A stretch of 64,000 nt of DNA, taken from contig NZ_SJZD01000001.1 in NCBI RefSeq assembly GCF_004959765.1, positions 558,001-622,000 of the forward strand. The letters run 5' to 3'. This stretch comes from Flavobacterium sp. H122. GTDB lineage: Bacteria; Bacteroidota; Bacteroidia; Flavobacteriales; Flavobacteriaceae. The translations under genes and the position numbers were made by a program. Shown here one piece after another: positions 8,141-21,026 of the stretch. Position 1 is the stretch's first letter. Each line of letters begins with the position of its first letter. The notes under the pieces are model-generated. The model saw only the letters and a program-made list of their open reading frames with translations, ran no database searches and was not told the origin of the DNA.

Positions 8141-8207
8141 ACTTCGACTCCGCTCAGTGTAAGCGATTCACACGAAATCTTTTAAAAGATTTCGGTTCTC
8201 TGCTTAC
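8141..8207. repeat. Palindromic intergenic element
   Basis: After the word ACTTCGACTCCGCTCAGTGT (8141-8160) comes a nested dyad. The outer arms are GTAAGC (8159-8164) and GCTTAC (8202-8207). The inner part is a 22-bp perfect palindrome at 8173-8194 (arm CGAAATCTTTT). It touches the icmF stop codon. It looks like a dispersed flavobacterial intergenic repeat and may also help terminate icmF transcription. Copy number cannot be judged from this window. Confidence 0.55.
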
Positions 8208-11200
8208 ATATTTCGTCTATATTGTCCTCCTACTTCAAACAACGCTGAAGTAATCTGACCTAACGAACATACTTTAGTAGCATCCATTAGTTTTTCAAAA
8301 ATATTATGGTTCTGGATTGCTGCTTCCTGGATGATGGCCAATTGCTCTTCCACTTTATCCTTGTTAGCCGTATGCAAGTGATCCAACATTACAATTTGAT
8401 ATTGCTTTTCTTCTTCTGTTGCACGGATAACTTCCGCAGGAATAACCGTTGGCGATCCTTTTGAACTCAAGAACGTATTCACACCAATGATTGGGAATTC
8501 TCCAGTGTGTTTCAACGTTTCGTAGTACAATGATTCTTCCTGGATTTTCGAACGCTGGTACATGGTTTCCATTGCACCCAACACACCACCTCTTTCGGTG
8601 ATTCTGTCGAATTCCTGAAGAACAGCTTCTTCCACTAAATCGGTTAATTCTTCGATGATGAATGAACCTTGGATAGGGTTTTCGTTTTTAGCTAATCCTA
8701 ATTCTTTGTTGATAATCAACTGAATTGCCATGGCACGACGTACCGATTCTTCCGTTGGTGTTGTAATCGCTTCATCGTATGCATTGGTATGCAATGAATT
8801 ACAGTTATCATAAATAGCATATAATGCCTGAAGCGTTGTTCTGATATCGTTGAAATCGATTTCCTGAGCGTGCAATGAACGACCTGACGTCTGGATATGG
8901 TATTTCAACATCTGCGCTCTTTCATTCGCCCCGTATTTATTTTTCAATGCTTTTGCCCAGATCTTACGAGCCACACGTCCGATTACCGCATATTCCGGAT
9001 CGATACCATTCGAGAAGAAGAACGATAAGTTTGGACCAAAATCATTGATGCTCATTCCACGGCTTAAGTAATATTCCACATACGTGAAACCGTTTGCCAA
9101 TGTAAACGCCAACTGCGTAATTGGGTTGGCTCCTGCCTCAGCAATATGATAACCCGAAATCGAAACCGAATAGAAGTTACGCACATTTTCTTTAATAAAA
9201 TACTCCTGAACGTCACCCATTAAACGAAGTGCAAACTCAGTAGAGAAAATACAGGTATTTTGTGCCTGATCTTCTTTTAGGATATCCGCCTGAACCGTTC
9301 CACGAACCTGCATCAATGTTTTGATTTTGATATCGTTGTAAACATCGGCCGGTAACACCTCATCACCTGTAACACCTAAAAGCATTAGACCTAATCCGTT
9401 ATTCCCTTGAGGTAATTCCCCTTGGTAATGCGGACGCTCTACTCCTTTTTTCTTATATATAGCGTTGATTTTAGCTTCAACTTCTTTCTCAAGACCATTC
9501 TCCTTGATGTATTTTTCACAATTCTGATCGATGGCAGCATTCATGAAAAATCCAAGCAACATAGGCGCTGGACCGTTAATCGTCATCGATACTGAAGTAG
9601 CAGGATGACTTAAGTCGAAACCAGAATATAATTTTTTAGCATCGTCCAAACAACAAATAGAAACTCCGGCATTACCGATTTTTCCGTAAATATCAGGACG
9701 TACATGCGGGTCATTTCCGTATAAAGTCACACTATCAAAAGCCGTTGACAAACGTTTAGCAGGCAAACCTGCGCTCACGTAATGGAAACGTTTATTAGTT
9801 CTTTCCGGTCCACCTTCCCCTGCGAACATACGAGATGGATCTTCTCCTTCACGCTTGAACGGATACAATCCTGAAGCAAACGGGAATTCACCCGGAACAT
9901 TTTCCTGCAAATTCCATCTCAGGATATCACCCCAAGCTTGGTATTTTGGTAAAGCTACTTTAGGAATCTGGCTATGAGAAAGCGATTCTGTATGTGTAGC
10001 AATTTTAATTTCCTTATCCCTTACTTTGAAAGAGTATACCGGATTTTTGTATTTGTTTACTTTTTCGTCCCATGTTAAAATGATTTCCCAGTTGTAAGGA
10101 TCCAAATTCATTTTTACACGGTCGAATTCTTTAGTCAATAATGAAAGGAATTCTTTTTTTTCAGCCGAATGGTTTAACGATTCTTCAACTACACCTGATT
10201 TATCCAATTTCGGCACTCTTCCCGAAACCGTTTCAATGGTTTTAAAGATACCATATAATTTTTGTGCTACATCAACCTGCGAAAGAGCCGTTTCATCATA
10301 CTTACGGTTGTTTTCGGCAATTTCAGACAAATAACGTGTTCTGTGTGGCGGAATCACGAAGATTTTCTCACTCATTTCACGCGTAATCTGGAAAGTAGAA
10401 TGCAAATCGATTCCTGTTTTCTCTACAATTTTATCCATAATGGATTTGTAAAGTGTATTCATTCCCGGATCGTTGAACTGCGAGGCAATTGTTCCGAAAA
10501 CCGGCATTTTATCAGGATCTACATCCCAAAGATTATGATTGCGCTGGTATTGTTTTTTCACATCACGGATTGCATCCAAAGCACCGCGCTTGTCAAATTT
10601 GTTTAAAGCCACCAAGTCAGCGAAATCAAGCATGTCGATTTTTTCCAATTGGGTTGCAGCACCAAATTCAGGTGTCATTACATATAAGGAAACATCTGAA
10701 TGATCCATGATTTCTGTATCAGACTGACCAATTCCTGAAGTTTCCAATACGATTAAATCATATTTTGCTGCTTTCAGTACTTCAATAGCCTCCTGAACGT
10801 ATTTTGAAAGTGCCAGATTCGATTGACGTGTTGCCAATGAGCGCATGTAAACACGTGGATTATTGATAGCATTCATACGGATACGGTCACCTAACAAAGC
10901 ACCTCCGGTTTTACGTTTAGACGGATCCACAGAAATTAATCCGATCGTTTTTTCAGGAAAATCAATTAAAAATCGGCGTACCAATTCATCTACTAAAGAC
11001 GATTTACCGGCACCACCTGTTCCCGTGATTCCTAAAACTGGCGTTTTACTATCTTGGTTTATTTTTGCAATTTTTTCTAAAGCAGGTTTAGCTACTTCAG
11101 GAAAATTTTCAGCAGAAGAAATCACACGTGCAATTGCCGTTGGATTTTTATCTTCCAGGTGATTTGCTTCACCATTTAGCACTTCACCCACAGGATAATC

Positions 11201-11629
11201 GGAACGTTGTACCAAATCATTAATCATTCCCTGCAGACCAAGTTCGCGGCCATCATCCGGAGAATAAATTCTTTCGATACCGTATTCGTGCAATTCAGAG
11301 ATTTCAGAAGGCAGGATTACTCCACCTCCACCTCCGAAAATTTTAATGTGACCTGCTCCTTTTTCTTTCAGCAAATCGTACATATATTTAAAATACTCGT
11401 TATGACCTCCCTGGTAGGATGTCATCGCAATTGCATTAGCATCTTCCTGAATGGCAGTATTCACTACTTCTTCTACACTTCTATCATGACCAAGGTGAAT
11501 AACTTCAACTCCTGTGGCCTGAATAATACGACGCATGATATTAATTGCTGCATCATGGCCATCAAAAAGTGAAGCCGCAGTTACAATTCTAACTTTATTT
11601 TTTGGTTGATAAGGTTGTACTTGTTCCAT
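8204..11629 (-). CDS. icmF: Fused isobutyryl-CoA mutase (IcmF)
   Basis: 1141 residues from the ATG at 11629; upstream in-frame TTG at 11656 is less likely because [17 protein letters not shown] is the usual beginning. Domain order: cobalamin-binding domain with DGHDAA at the start and FGGGGGVI; a MeaB-like G-protein chaperone with P-loop GTGGAGKSS and NKFD; then the acyl-CoA mutase barrel ([28 protein letters not shown]-like end). IcmF interconverts isobutyryl-CoA and butyryl-CoA by a radical B12 mechanism, the built-in GTPase protecting the cofactor. Length and order are as in the family. It stands alone, with no B12 riboswitch in the short upstream gap. Confidence 0.95.
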   Translation of the reverse strand: MEQVQPYQPKNKVRIVTAASLFDGHDAAINIMRRIIQATGVEVIHLGHDRSVEEVVNTAIQEDANAIAMTSYQGGHNEYFKYMYDLLKEKGAGHIKIFGGGGGVILPSEISELHEYGIERIYSPDDGRELGLQGMINDLVQRSDYPVGEVLNGEANHLEDKNPTAIARVISSAENFPEVAKPALEKIAKINQDSKTPVLGITGTGGAGKSSLVDELVRRFLIDFPEKTIGLISVDPSKRKTGGALLGDRIRMNAINNPRVYMRSLATRQSNLALSKYVQEAIEVLKAAKYDLIVLETSGIGQSDTEIMDHSDVSLYVMTPEFGAATQLEKIDMLDFADLVALNKFDKRGALDAIRDVKKQYQRNHNLWDVDPDKMPVFGTIASQFNDPGMNTLYKSIMDKIVEKTGIDLHSTFQITREMSEKIFVIPPHRTRYLSEIAENNRKYDETALSQVDVAQKLYGIFKTIETVSGRVPKLDKSGVVEESLNHSAEKKEFLSLLTKEFDRVKMNLDPYNWEIILTWDEKVNKYKNPVYSFKVRDKEIKIATHTESLSHSQIPKVALPKYQAWGDILRWNLQENVPGEFPFASGLYPFKREGEDPSRMFAGEGGPERTNKRFHYVSAGLPAKRLSTAFDSVTLYGNDPHVRPDIYGKIGNAGVSICCLDDAKKLYSGFDLSHPATSVSMTINGPAPMLLGFFMNAAIDQNCEKYIKENGLEKEVEAKINAIYKKKGVERPHYQGELPQGNNGLGLMLLGVTGDEVLPADVYNDIKIKTLMQVRGTVQADILKEDQAQNTCIFSTEFALRLMGDVQEYFIKENVRNFYSVSISGYHIAEAGANPITQLAFTLANGFTYVEYYLSRGMSINDFGPNLSFFFSNGIDPEYAVIGRVARKIWAKALKNKYGANERAQMLKYHIQTSGRSLHAQEIDFNDIRTTLQALYAIYDNCNSLHTNAYDEAITTPTEESVRRAMAIQLIINKELGLAKNENPIQGSFIIEELTDLVEEAVLQEFDRITERGGVLGAMETMYQRSKIQEESLYYETLKHTGEFPIIGVNTFLSSKGSPTVIPAEVIRATEEEKQYQIVMLDHLHTANKDKVEEQLAIIQEAAIQNHNIFEKLMDATKVCSLGQITSALFEVGGQYRRNM

Positions 11630-11811
11630 TTTTTCTTGAAAAATTTGTGCGTGCAATTTACGTATTTCTCAAAAATTAAAAGCTCAATTTTTAGAATATT
11701 CAAAACAAAAAACTGGTAATTTGTAACCTATCTCAAATTTTGTCGTCTGAGTGAATATCTCTTTTGCATTTTCACAAAAAGAGATCATCATCAAATCAAA
11801 ATAAATCATTT

Positions 11812-13290
11812 ATGAAAAATCAATTTTCCCTTCTTGCAGGAATCCTATTCACTTTAAATTCCTTCGCACAAAACAAATCCATCAATTATGATTTGGATTT
11901 CACCCGAAAAGACCAGAATATAGTTCACATAAAAACAAACTTGGACTTAACGGAAGCTAAAAACCGCTTTTTCATGTTTTACCATCCTTCGGAAAAAAAC
12001 CCAGAAGGAGAAATCAAGTTTGTCAAAAACTTAACTGTCAAGAACGATAAAAAACAAAATCAGACTGCTAAATATATTGGTGACGGAACATGGGAAATCC
12101 AATCGGCTACAATTGGCAATTATACTATTGAATACGACATTATAACCGAACATGATAGTGAAAACTGGGATCATTGCGGCGGTTACGATGAAGTTGCATA
12201 TAAAACTCCGGATGGATTATTTTTTACTGGATATTCTCTTTTTATGGCTCCGGACATTCCTTCATTGGGTGATATTAAAAATGTTTCAGTTCACTTTACC
12301 CTGCCTAAAAACTGGAAAGCCTCAACACCTTGGATCAAAACTTCAAAATCAAACGACTTTATCGTGAATGACGATTTACGCTTTCTTTTAAACAATTGCA
12401 TTTTTGTTGGGAATCATTATGAAAAAGAAATTAAAATAGGTGATTTTGAGCTTTTGTTTGCGCTTGGAAATCCAATAAAAACCTATGAAAATGATTTTAT
12501 TGGGTTAATGCAACCTATTATTGAATCCACAACAACATTTTTTAAAGGTTCACCAAAGAAAAAATATTTGATTGTTGTTAATGAAAGCAGTGTCATTACT
12601 GATGGAAGTGCGTTCAGAAACAGTTTCAGCCAAATCATAAAAGGGGCAATCAACAAAAACAGCCGTACAAACTGGGGACACATTATGGCACATGAAACGA
12701 TTCATTTATGGAATGGCCATACGCTGATCCCAAAAAATCAGGACGAATGGTTCAAAGAAGGCTTTACCGATTATCTAACCAATATTCTTCTGACAAGAAG
12801 CAAAATCATTGATGAACCAACTTTTTACAAACGCTTTGAAAATGTAATTACGAAATACAACATCATCAGAGATTTACAACAAAACAAAACCAGCATCAAA
12901 GAATCCGGAACCAACAAAAACCAAAACCGTTATTTAGTTTACGGAGGCGGAGCGTTGATTGGTTTAGGATTAGACATTGAAATCAGGAAGGCAACCAATA
13001 ACCAAAAAGGGCTTGATGATTTCATGGCAGAAATGTATGCACAATTCGGAAAAACCAACATTCCGTATGAATTGAAAGATATCATTGCCGTTGCTGATAA
13101 AGTATCGGGAAAAAATATGCAATGGTTCTTCGATGATTATGTAACCGGTATGAAAAGAATCCCTGTTACCGAATATTTATTTGAAATGGGATTACAACTT
13201 GACGGTTATCTGGAAGAAGTATATATTTCTGCGATTGAAAACCCTACTCAAAAGCAATTGGAATACAAAAAAGGAATATTAGGATTATAA
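11812..13290 (+). CDS. Secreted M1/M61-like gluzincin metallopeptidase
   Basis: 492 residues from the ATG at 11812, where a signal peptide begins (MKNQFSLLAGILF...SFAQ). A longer in-frame TTG start at 11764 would bury the signal. The zinc site HETIHLWNG is at about 294-302 and the third ligand Glu lies in WFKEGFTDYL (Glu316), giving HExxH plus Glu as in the M1/M61 clan. HLWN and EGFTDY resemble M61 (glycyl aminopeptidase-like) more than classical aminopeptidase N. Probably a periplasmic or exported peptidase. It ends at a strong bidirectional terminator shared with katG. Confidence 0.8.
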   Translation: MKNQFSLLAGILFTLNSFAQNKSINYDLDFTRKDQNIVHIKTNLDLTEAKNRFFMFYHPSEKNPEGEIKFVKNLTVKNDKKQNQTAKYIGDGTWEIQSATIGNYTIEYDIITEHDSENWDHCGGYDEVAYKTPDGLFFTGYSLFMAPDIPSLGDIKNVSVHFTLPKNWKASTPWIKTSKSNDFIVNDDLRFLLNNCIFVGNHYEKEIKIGDFELLFALGNPIKTYENDFIGLMQPIIESTTTFFKGSPKKKYLIVVNESSVITDGSAFRNSFSQIIKGAINKNSRTNWGHIMAHETIHLWNGHTLIPKNQDEWFKEGFTDYLTNILLTRSKIIDEPTFYKRFENVITKYNIIRDLQQNKTSIKESGTNKNQNRYLVYGGGALIGLGLDIEIRKATNNQKGLDDFMAEMYAQFGKTNIPYELKDIIAVADKVSGKNMQWFFDDYVTGMKRIPVTEYLFEMGLQLDGYLEEVYISAIENPTQKQLEYKKGILGL

Positions 13291-13320
13291 TTTTAAAAAT
13301 CCCTAATTCTTTGAATAAAA

Positions 13321-13344
13321 AAAGCCCTCTTTTTGAGGGCTTTT
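13321..13344. terminator. Bidirectional terminator between peptidase and katG
   Basis: AAAGCCCTC (13321-13329) and GAGGGCTTTT (13335-13344) around a T5 loop, with A-run on one side and T-run on the other. It serves both converging genes. Confidence 0.85.
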
Positions 13345-13374
13345 ACAACTATTTGCTTAAAAATAAAAAAGAGA

Positions 13375-15582
<2,208 letters not shown>

Positions 15583-15786
15583 TTAGTTTATTGATTTATT
15601 TTATTTTACGAGTCCCAAAAGCCAATTTTCATAACAAATTGATTTTCAGTATTAAATTTAACTAAAATTAAAACAATAAAGCGTTACTAAACCATAAAGA
15701 AAATTGATTCTTCTTATAAAATAATAACGGAATACTATCGTTTAAAATTGGTATCATATTTGCTTAACTTTGAAAAAAAAGATTTT

Positions 15787-16494
15787 ATGAAGAAAATAAT
15801 CCTTTCCGTTTTTGCTTTATCGTTAGTCGGTTGTGCTGAGCTGCAGCAAGTAGTAAATCAGTTGCCAACACAACAAGGTATTTCACAATTTGAAATTGCT
15901 TCTGGGCTTAAAGAAGCTTTAAACAATGGTATAGACAAACAAGTGGTTAAATTAACTGCCCTTGATGGTTTCTATAAAAATGAAATGGTAAAAATTCTTT
16001 TGCCTGATGAACTTAAAAAAGTTGACAAAACATTGCGCGATATAGGCATGGGAAAATTAGCCGATGAAGGATTAAAAGTTATAAACAGAGCTGCTGAAGA
16101 TGCTGTAAAAGAATCAACACCTATATTTGTGGATGCTATTAAAGGAATGTCGTTTACCGATGCTAAAAATATCCTATTAGGTGACGAACGTTCAGCAACC
16201 ACTTATTTACAAAATTCGACTTCAACTGCTTTGTACGGAAAATTCAATCCGGTTATTAAAAATTCGTTTTCGAAAGTTGGAGCTGACAAAGTATGGACAA
16301 ACATTATTACTAAATATAACTCAATTCCATTAGTTAAAAAAGTTAACCCGGATTTAACAGATTACACTACTAACAAAGCAATGGAAGGTGTATTTAAAAT
16401 GATTGCTGTAGAAGAAAAAAACATTAGAACTAACTTAGCTTCAAGAACTTCTGATTTGTTAAAAAGAGTGTTCTCATTACAAGACAAGAAATAG
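15787..16494 (+). CDS. DUF4197 lipoprotein
   Basis: 235 residues from the ATG at 15787 (an upstream in-frame start at 15748 would precede the signal peptide). The signal ends in a lipobox SLVGC, so it should be lipid-anchored. The body matches DUF4197: GISQFEIASGLKEALNNGI near the start, then LDGFYKN, MGKLADEGLKVINRAAEDA and the repeated helical tail. Function of the family is unknown. It is transcribed alone and ends at a terminator. Confidence 0.85.
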   Translation: MKKIILSVFALSLVGCAELQQVVNQLPTQQGISQFEIASGLKEALNNGIDKQVVKLTALDGFYKNEMVKILLPDELKKVDKTLRDIGMGKLADEGLKVINRAAEDAVKESTPIFVDAIKGMSFTDAKNILLGDERSATTYLQNSTSTALYGKFNPVIKNSFSKVGADKVWTNIITKYNSIPLVKKVNPDLTDYTTNKAMEGVFKMIAVEEKNIRTNLASRTSDLLKRVFSLQDKK

Positions 16495-16608
16495 TTAAAA
16501 TTTTCATAATCAATAAGATAATAACAATATCTTAACAATAGAATTCAAAAAAAATACTGACCTTTGTCTTAAGAATTCATAGAATTTTGTTTGGTTTGGT
16601 TAGTTTAC

Positions 16609-16640
16609 AAAAAAGCTGGTGCGTGAGTACCGGCTTTTTT
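16609..16640 (+). terminator. Rho-independent terminator of the DUF4197 gene
   Basis: AAAAAGCTGG pairs (one G-T) with CCGGCTTTTTT, with a ten-base loop. It abuts the stop codon of the converging hydrolase gene. Confidence 0.75.
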
Positions 16641-17415
16641 ATTTCAACCGGCTTAAGAACTCCAGTGCCTGAGCATTGAAAACGTTAGAATTTTCAATAT
16701 TTACCACGTGTCCGCATTTTTCAATTACGAAAAGTTTTGCTGTGGCATAATGAGCTTCCACTACCTTTTCTACAGAAGGCAAAAACATATAATCTTCTTC
16801 GCCCATAATATAAAGTGTGGGAATATTTAGTTCTACCTGACGGAACCATCTTAACACTGGGTTAATCTCGGCAGTTAATTTAAACCACTTAATAAATTCC
16901 TTCTGATAAAGTTTTTTTGCCTCATTGATGAATAACAAACGGGAATGTTTATGATTTGCTTTTGGCATAATAATAAAAGCAAACAAACGGTACAAAATTA
17001 AATAAGGTAAAATATATTTAAACAAATTACCTGCCCGCATTAAAATTTGGGAACGGAAATTCATCTTTAAAATTGCGCCACCCATAATCATGCTTTTTAC
17101 TCTTTCCGGATGCATTTCAGCCAATTGACGGATTACAATTGTTCCTAAAGAAATACCTACAAAATGTGACGATTGAATTTTAAGATAGTCAATAACTTCA
17201 AGAACATCGTGTGCTATCGATTTGAAAGTGTATTTTTTAGTAAAAGAAGTTTTTTTTGAATCGCCATGTCCTCTCAAATCCAAAAGCAATACATTAAAGT
17301 ATTTTTGAAACTCTCTGATTTGCTTAAACCAAATAGAAGAACTACCTCCCGCACCATGCACGAAAGTCACCCATTGATCGCTAGATTCGTTAGTATAAAT
17401 TGTATAGTTTATCAC
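16639..17415 (-). CDS. Alpha/beta hydrolase
   Basis: 258 residues, no signal peptide. The oxyanion motif FVHGAGGS is at 18-25, LDLRGHGDS at 46-53, and the nucleophile elbow GISLG at 87-91 (Ser89). The His is likely in CGHVVNIEN near the C-terminus and the acid in GEEDYMF. It has the typical size and topology of small esterase/lactonase-type hydrolases. It lies downstream of the BtuF-like gene on the same strand with a 22-bp gap, so they may share a transcript. Substrate unknown. Confidence 0.85.
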   Translation of the reverse strand: MINYTIYTNESSDQWVTFVHGAGGSSSIWFKQIREFQKYFNVLLLDLRGHGDSKKTSFTKKYTFKSIAHDVLEVIDYLKIQSSHFVGISLGTIVIRQLAEMHPERVKSMIMGGAILKMNFRSQILMRAGNLFKYILPYLILYRLFAFIIMPKANHKHSRLLFINEAKKLYQKEFIKWFKLTAEINPVLRWFRQVELNIPTLYIMGEEDYMFLPSVEKVVEAHYATAKLFVIEKCGHVVNIENSNVFNAQALEFLSRLK

Positions 17416-17437
17416 TTCTTGGGGCTAAAATAACTGA

Positions 17438-18274
17438 TTAATGATCGTGTGAGTGCTGTAAGTGCAACTCTCCTATTCTGACACGAAGCTTTTTAAAATA
17501 ATCGAATGCTTTTACCAATCTGGAACCATACCATGAAAACATTTCACCATCTACAAAAACGGTTTTAGCATGATGAGAATACCTACCTAACTCAAAAGCG
17601 TGTTCATCCTTGAAAGGATAAGGCTCTGAGGAAAGAAAAATCAAATCAGGATCTCCTTGAATTTTCATTTTTTGGACAATCACTTCCGGGTAACGGTCAG
17701 GATATTTTTCATTATTAGCATAAATATTTTCTAATTTATTCAACTCTAATAAATGATTTATAAAAGTATTATTTCCTGCAACCATGTAAGGTTTTGCCCA
17801 AATAAAATAAGCAACGCTCTGGCTTTCATACTCTTTTATGAAATTTTGAAAATCTTGTTTTGCAAAATTAATTTTGTCTATCCATTTTTGAGATTCGGTA
17901 CGCACATTGAACAATTTACCAAAATCTTCAATCATTTTATTATTATCCTCAATTGTATAAATATCAGTAACCCAAACCGGGCATATTTGGCTCAGTTCTT
18001 CAACAATCTCAAGCGTATTTTCCTCTTTATTACAAATAATGATATCAGGTTGAAGTGCTTTTATTTTATCAACTTTAACTTGTTTGGTACCTCCAACAAT
18101 TGTCTTGGTCGATTTAAAATGAAACGGATGTACACAAAATTTGGTTATCCCTACAATACGTTCTTCCAAACCTAAATCGTATAACAATTCGGTTTGTGAG
18201 GGTACTAATGAAACTATTCTTTTAGGAGAAGTCTCAAAAGTGTGTTGGGTTCCTAGTTGGTCAATCATTATCAT
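17438..18274 (-). CDS. BtuF-like periplasmic-binding-fold protein lacking a signal peptide
   Basis: 278 residues. The fold is that of helical-backbone metal/cobalamin receptors (BtuF, TroA class III): PKRIVSLVPSQTELLYDLGLEERIVGIT at the start, IKALQPDIIIC, and a second lobe with YMVAGNNTFINHLLE. There is no signal peptide or lipobox and no BtuCD permease beside it, so it may act inside the cell or use an unusual export route. The C-terminus is His-rich (HLQHSHDH). It overlaps the upstream peptidase gene by 14 bp, indicating co-transcription. MIMID offers two starts, at 18274 and 18268. Confidence 0.8.
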   Translation of the reverse strand: MIMIDQLGTQHTFETSPKRIVSLVPSQTELLYDLGLEERIVGITKFCVHPFHFKSTKTIVGGTKQVKVDKIKALQPDIIICNKEENTLEIVEELSQICPVWVTDIYTIEDNNKMIEDFGKLFNVRTESQKWIDKINFAKQDFQNFIKEYESQSVAYFIWAKPYMVAGNNTFINHLLELNKLENIYANNEKYPDRYPEVIVQKMKIQGDPDLIFLSSEPYPFKDEHAFELGRYSHHAKTVFVDGEMFSWYGSRLVKAFDYFKKLRVRIGELHLQHSHDH

Positions 18275-19988
18275 TAAGATTTATTTTTGAATTTTTTAAT
18301 CTAGAAGTTGAAAGTGATATCACCGAAGATTTATCTGCAACAAATTGAAAATCAATCTTTGCTATTTTTGTTTCTTTTTTGGCCTCATCAAAAAAGACAA
18401 TGTTAAGATACAGCAAATTATTCTTCTTTGAAAAGGAAGCAGAACCTCCTGTTACCGTAGTATTAGCATAATCCTTTTTAATTTCTTTAAGTTCATTTAG
18501 CAGTTGATCATTGATTTTTATATTACTTAAAAAAGCTTCAGCTTTACCACTTAAATAATTAGCAATCTCATTTGAAAAACTTTCTATTTCTGTATCAAGA
18601 TCAATTTTAAAGTATCTATTTTTATTAAAAATATTAGCATCATTTTTATTCCACACATCATTTAATCTGGAAACTTGCAAAATTTTATATTCCGGATCGA
18701 TAATAATTTTATCTATATTTTCAGTTTTAATTGTTTGTTTATTTTGATTTTTTGAAAATGATAAAGTTTTTTTTGATGTTTGAATTCCAGCATTAAGAAT
18801 TCCTATTTCGACCTCTAAATTTCTATCCGAATTTGACACAATACAAACTTCATCGTTGTTCCATTCAGATATAAAGAGATCAGGGAATATTTCACCAGTA
18901 TCAATTATTTTAATTCCTTTTGTTAGAAAAAAATCATTAATCTCATCAAGGCTTGTTTTTCTTTTATCTATTTTATGTTTATAAAGATTCGCTAAATCAT
19001 ATATAAAATTAGAATCATTAAGTTGTCTTATATATAAATACATAGGAATTAATGAATATGACAAGAAATGTTTTGACTTATCATCTAAGTTATTTTTTTG
19101 AAGAATTTTTAAAGAATTTTGTCCCTCCAAAAAAAACAATCTGTCATTAATTGAACGATTAAGTCTACTTCCACCATATTGTGAAAGTATATAATGCATT
19201 GAAAGAAATTCTGCAATTCCTTCCGTCAAAGGTCTCTCCTTAAATATTAACCCGTCTTGACCAAACCAAATATGAGCAATCTCATGAGAAATACTATTGG
19301 ATCGATTTTTTCCCTTTATAACATCTGAATCATATACAATCAAATTTTCATTCGTTTCACTTGACGCATTAACAGGTGCGAAAACTATCTTTGGCTTCTT
19401 TTTTTCTCCAAAATACTTAGAATAAAACTGAAAAGATTTTTCCATGCCAATATTAGCTCTTTTCATTTCATCTAAATATTGAGTTTCCTTTTCTAAGTAA
19501 TAAACCTGAAAACCATTTGCTTCAAAAAAATTGAAATCACCAGCCACGATTTTTGGTGATAGTGTATATTTATATTTTAAGTCATCTGCTGTTGGAAATA
19601 TTATTTTATACTTACTTGATGATATGTCAAGATTGTAGTTTTTCAATTTTAGGTAAGATTCTTTTTCAAATCCCACATACTTAGATGTTGTTATAAAAAA
19701 ATCATCATTTATAGTTTTTTTATCTGTAACAACATTAAAATTAATATTATCCACATTTTGAAGTTCACATTCTTTAAGTTTTTCATTTTCTTTTAAAGAA
19801 ATGACTTCTTTTGGGTTTAACAATATGTCTTTTGAGAACAAATAAACGCCCTTTGTTTTTCTTCCAAAAAACTGGTTTACTTGTAAGTTTGAATCTTCAT
19901 CAATGACAATTTTTGCTTTTATGTCTTCTTGAGAAAAAATTAAGAATGAATTAATTAAAAATAGAACTGATAAAATGATTTTTTTCAT
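18261..19988 (-). CDS. Secreted M1-clan metallopeptidase-like protein
   Basis: 575 residues with a signal peptide (MKKIILSVLFLINSFLIFSQ). The zinc motif HEIAHIWFG begins at His235, and Glu in PLTEGIAEF about 17 residues later would be the third ligand, as in M1-clan gluzincins. The flanking N-terminal beta-rich and C-terminal regions are diverged, and the TAIL after residue 400 is of unknown fold. Probably an exported peptidase or a degenerate relative. It is the first gene of a three-gene leftward run (peptidase, BtuF-like, hydrolase), with a 14-bp overlap into the next. Confidence 0.75.
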   Translation of the reverse strand: MKKIILSVLFLINSFLIFSQEDIKAKIVIDEDSNLQVNQFFGRKTKGVYLFSKDILLNPKEVISLKENEKLKECELQNVDNINFNVVTDKKTINDDFFITTSKYVGFEKESYLKLKNYNLDISSSKYKIIFPTADDLKYKYTLSPKIVAGDFNFFEANGFQVYYLEKETQYLDEMKRANIGMEKSFQFYSKYFGEKKKPKIVFAPVNASSETNENLIVYDSDVIKGKNRSNSISHEIAHIWFGQDGLIFKERPLTEGIAEFLSMHYILSQYGGSRLNRSINDRLFFLEGQNSLKILQKNNLDDKSKHFLSYSLIPMYLYIRQLNDSNFIYDLANLYKHKIDKRKTSLDEINDFFLTKGIKIIDTGEIFPDLFISEWNNDEVCIVSNSDRNLEVEIGILNAGIQTSKKTLSFSKNQNKQTIKTENIDKIIIDPEYKILQVSRLNDVWNKNDANIFNKNRYFKIDLDTEIESFSNEIANYLSGKAEAFLSNIKINDQLLNELKEIKKDYANTTVTGGSASFSKKNNLLYLNIVFFDEAKKETKIAKIDFQFVADKSSVISLSTSRLKNSKINLNDND

Positions 19989-20047
19989 GAAAAGAATTTG
20001 TATATTTTTTGAAAGTATACAGTTGCAAAACTATTTTATTAAAAGAA

Positions 20048-20872
20048 TTAAATCAAACCGGAAACTAAAATAGTTTTCATTTCTTGTTGCAATTTCAAAG
20101 CCTCCTCTCTTGCCTTTTGAGCAAAATCCTGTTCATTGGAAGCATAAATAATTCCTCGGGATGAATTAATAAGCAATCCAACAGTTGCACTCATTCCGTA
20201 TTTACAAACTTCCTGTAAACTTCCTCCTTGCGCTCCTACACCTGGAACCAATAAAAAGCTGTCTGGTATAATCTTTCTAATTTCTGTAAAGTATTCTGCT
20301 TTTGTAGCGCCTACAACATACATTAGATTTTCAGAGTTCTCCCAAGTCTTTGATGTTTCAATTACTTGTTTGTACAATTCTTTTCCGTTAACGTTTAATG
20401 TCTGAAAATCAAAAGCACCTTCATTAGAAGTCAAAGCCAGCATAATGGTATGTTTCCCTTCAAATGCTAAAAAAGGTTCGACAGAATCTTTACCCATGTA
20501 CGGAGCAACAGTAACCGAATCAAACGCTAAATCTTCAAAAAATGCTTTAGCATACATAGCGGATGTATTTCCTATATCACCACGTTTTGCATCAGCAATA
20601 GTAAATAGTTCAGGATAATTTTGATTGATGTAGTCAATCGTTTTTTTAAGTGACTGCCAGCCTTTTATTCCGTAAGCTTCAAAAAAAGCAATATTAGGTT
20701 TATAAGCCACACATAAATCATGCGTAGCATCTATAATGGCTTTGTTGAATTCAAAAATTGGGTCTTCGGCAGTTAGTAAATGTTGTGGAATTTTATTCAA
20801 ATCTACGTCTAAGCCAACGCATAAAAAAGATTTTTTGATTTGAATTTGTTCAATAAGTTGTTGTGTTGTCAT
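20048..20872 (-). CDS. pyrF: Orotidine-5'-phosphate decarboxylase (type 2)
   Basis: 274 residues, the size of the longer type 2 enzymes. It begins with a [13 protein letters not shown] strand. The catalytic signature [11 protein letters not shown] gives the Lys/Asp pair, and phosphate-binding residues lie in [10 protein letters not shown] and the LLINSSRGI segment. It catalyses the last step of UMP synthesis. Monocistronic in this window. Confidence 0.95.
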   Translation of the reverse strand: MTTQQLIEQIQIKKSFLCVGLDVDLNKIPQHLLTAEDPIFEFNKAIIDATHDLCVAYKPNIAFFEAYGIKGWQSLKKTIDYINQNYPELFTIADAKRGDIGNTSAMYAKAFFEDLAFDSVTVAPYMGKDSVEPFLAFEGKHTIMLALTSNEGAFDFQTLNVNGKELYKQVIETSKTWENSENLMYVVGATKAEYFTEIRKIIPDSFLLVPGVGAQGGSLQEVCKYGMSATVGLLINSSRGIIYASNEQDFAQKAREEALKLQQEMKTILVSGLI

Positions 20873-21026
20873 TGTTTTAGATTGTGTGGCAAAGTTACAA
20901 TTTGTAAATGAAAAATAGTAATTGTATAAACATCTAAAAAAATCCTGTAAGACAAGTCTTAAAATCCTGTCTCAACTTTGCATCATAATCAATTTAAAGA
21001 ATTACTAACATTTAAAATTAAAGATT

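Noticed and set aside
11630..11811. Cobalamin riboswitch upstream of icmF
   Set aside because: The gap is short and has no B12-box-like sequence.
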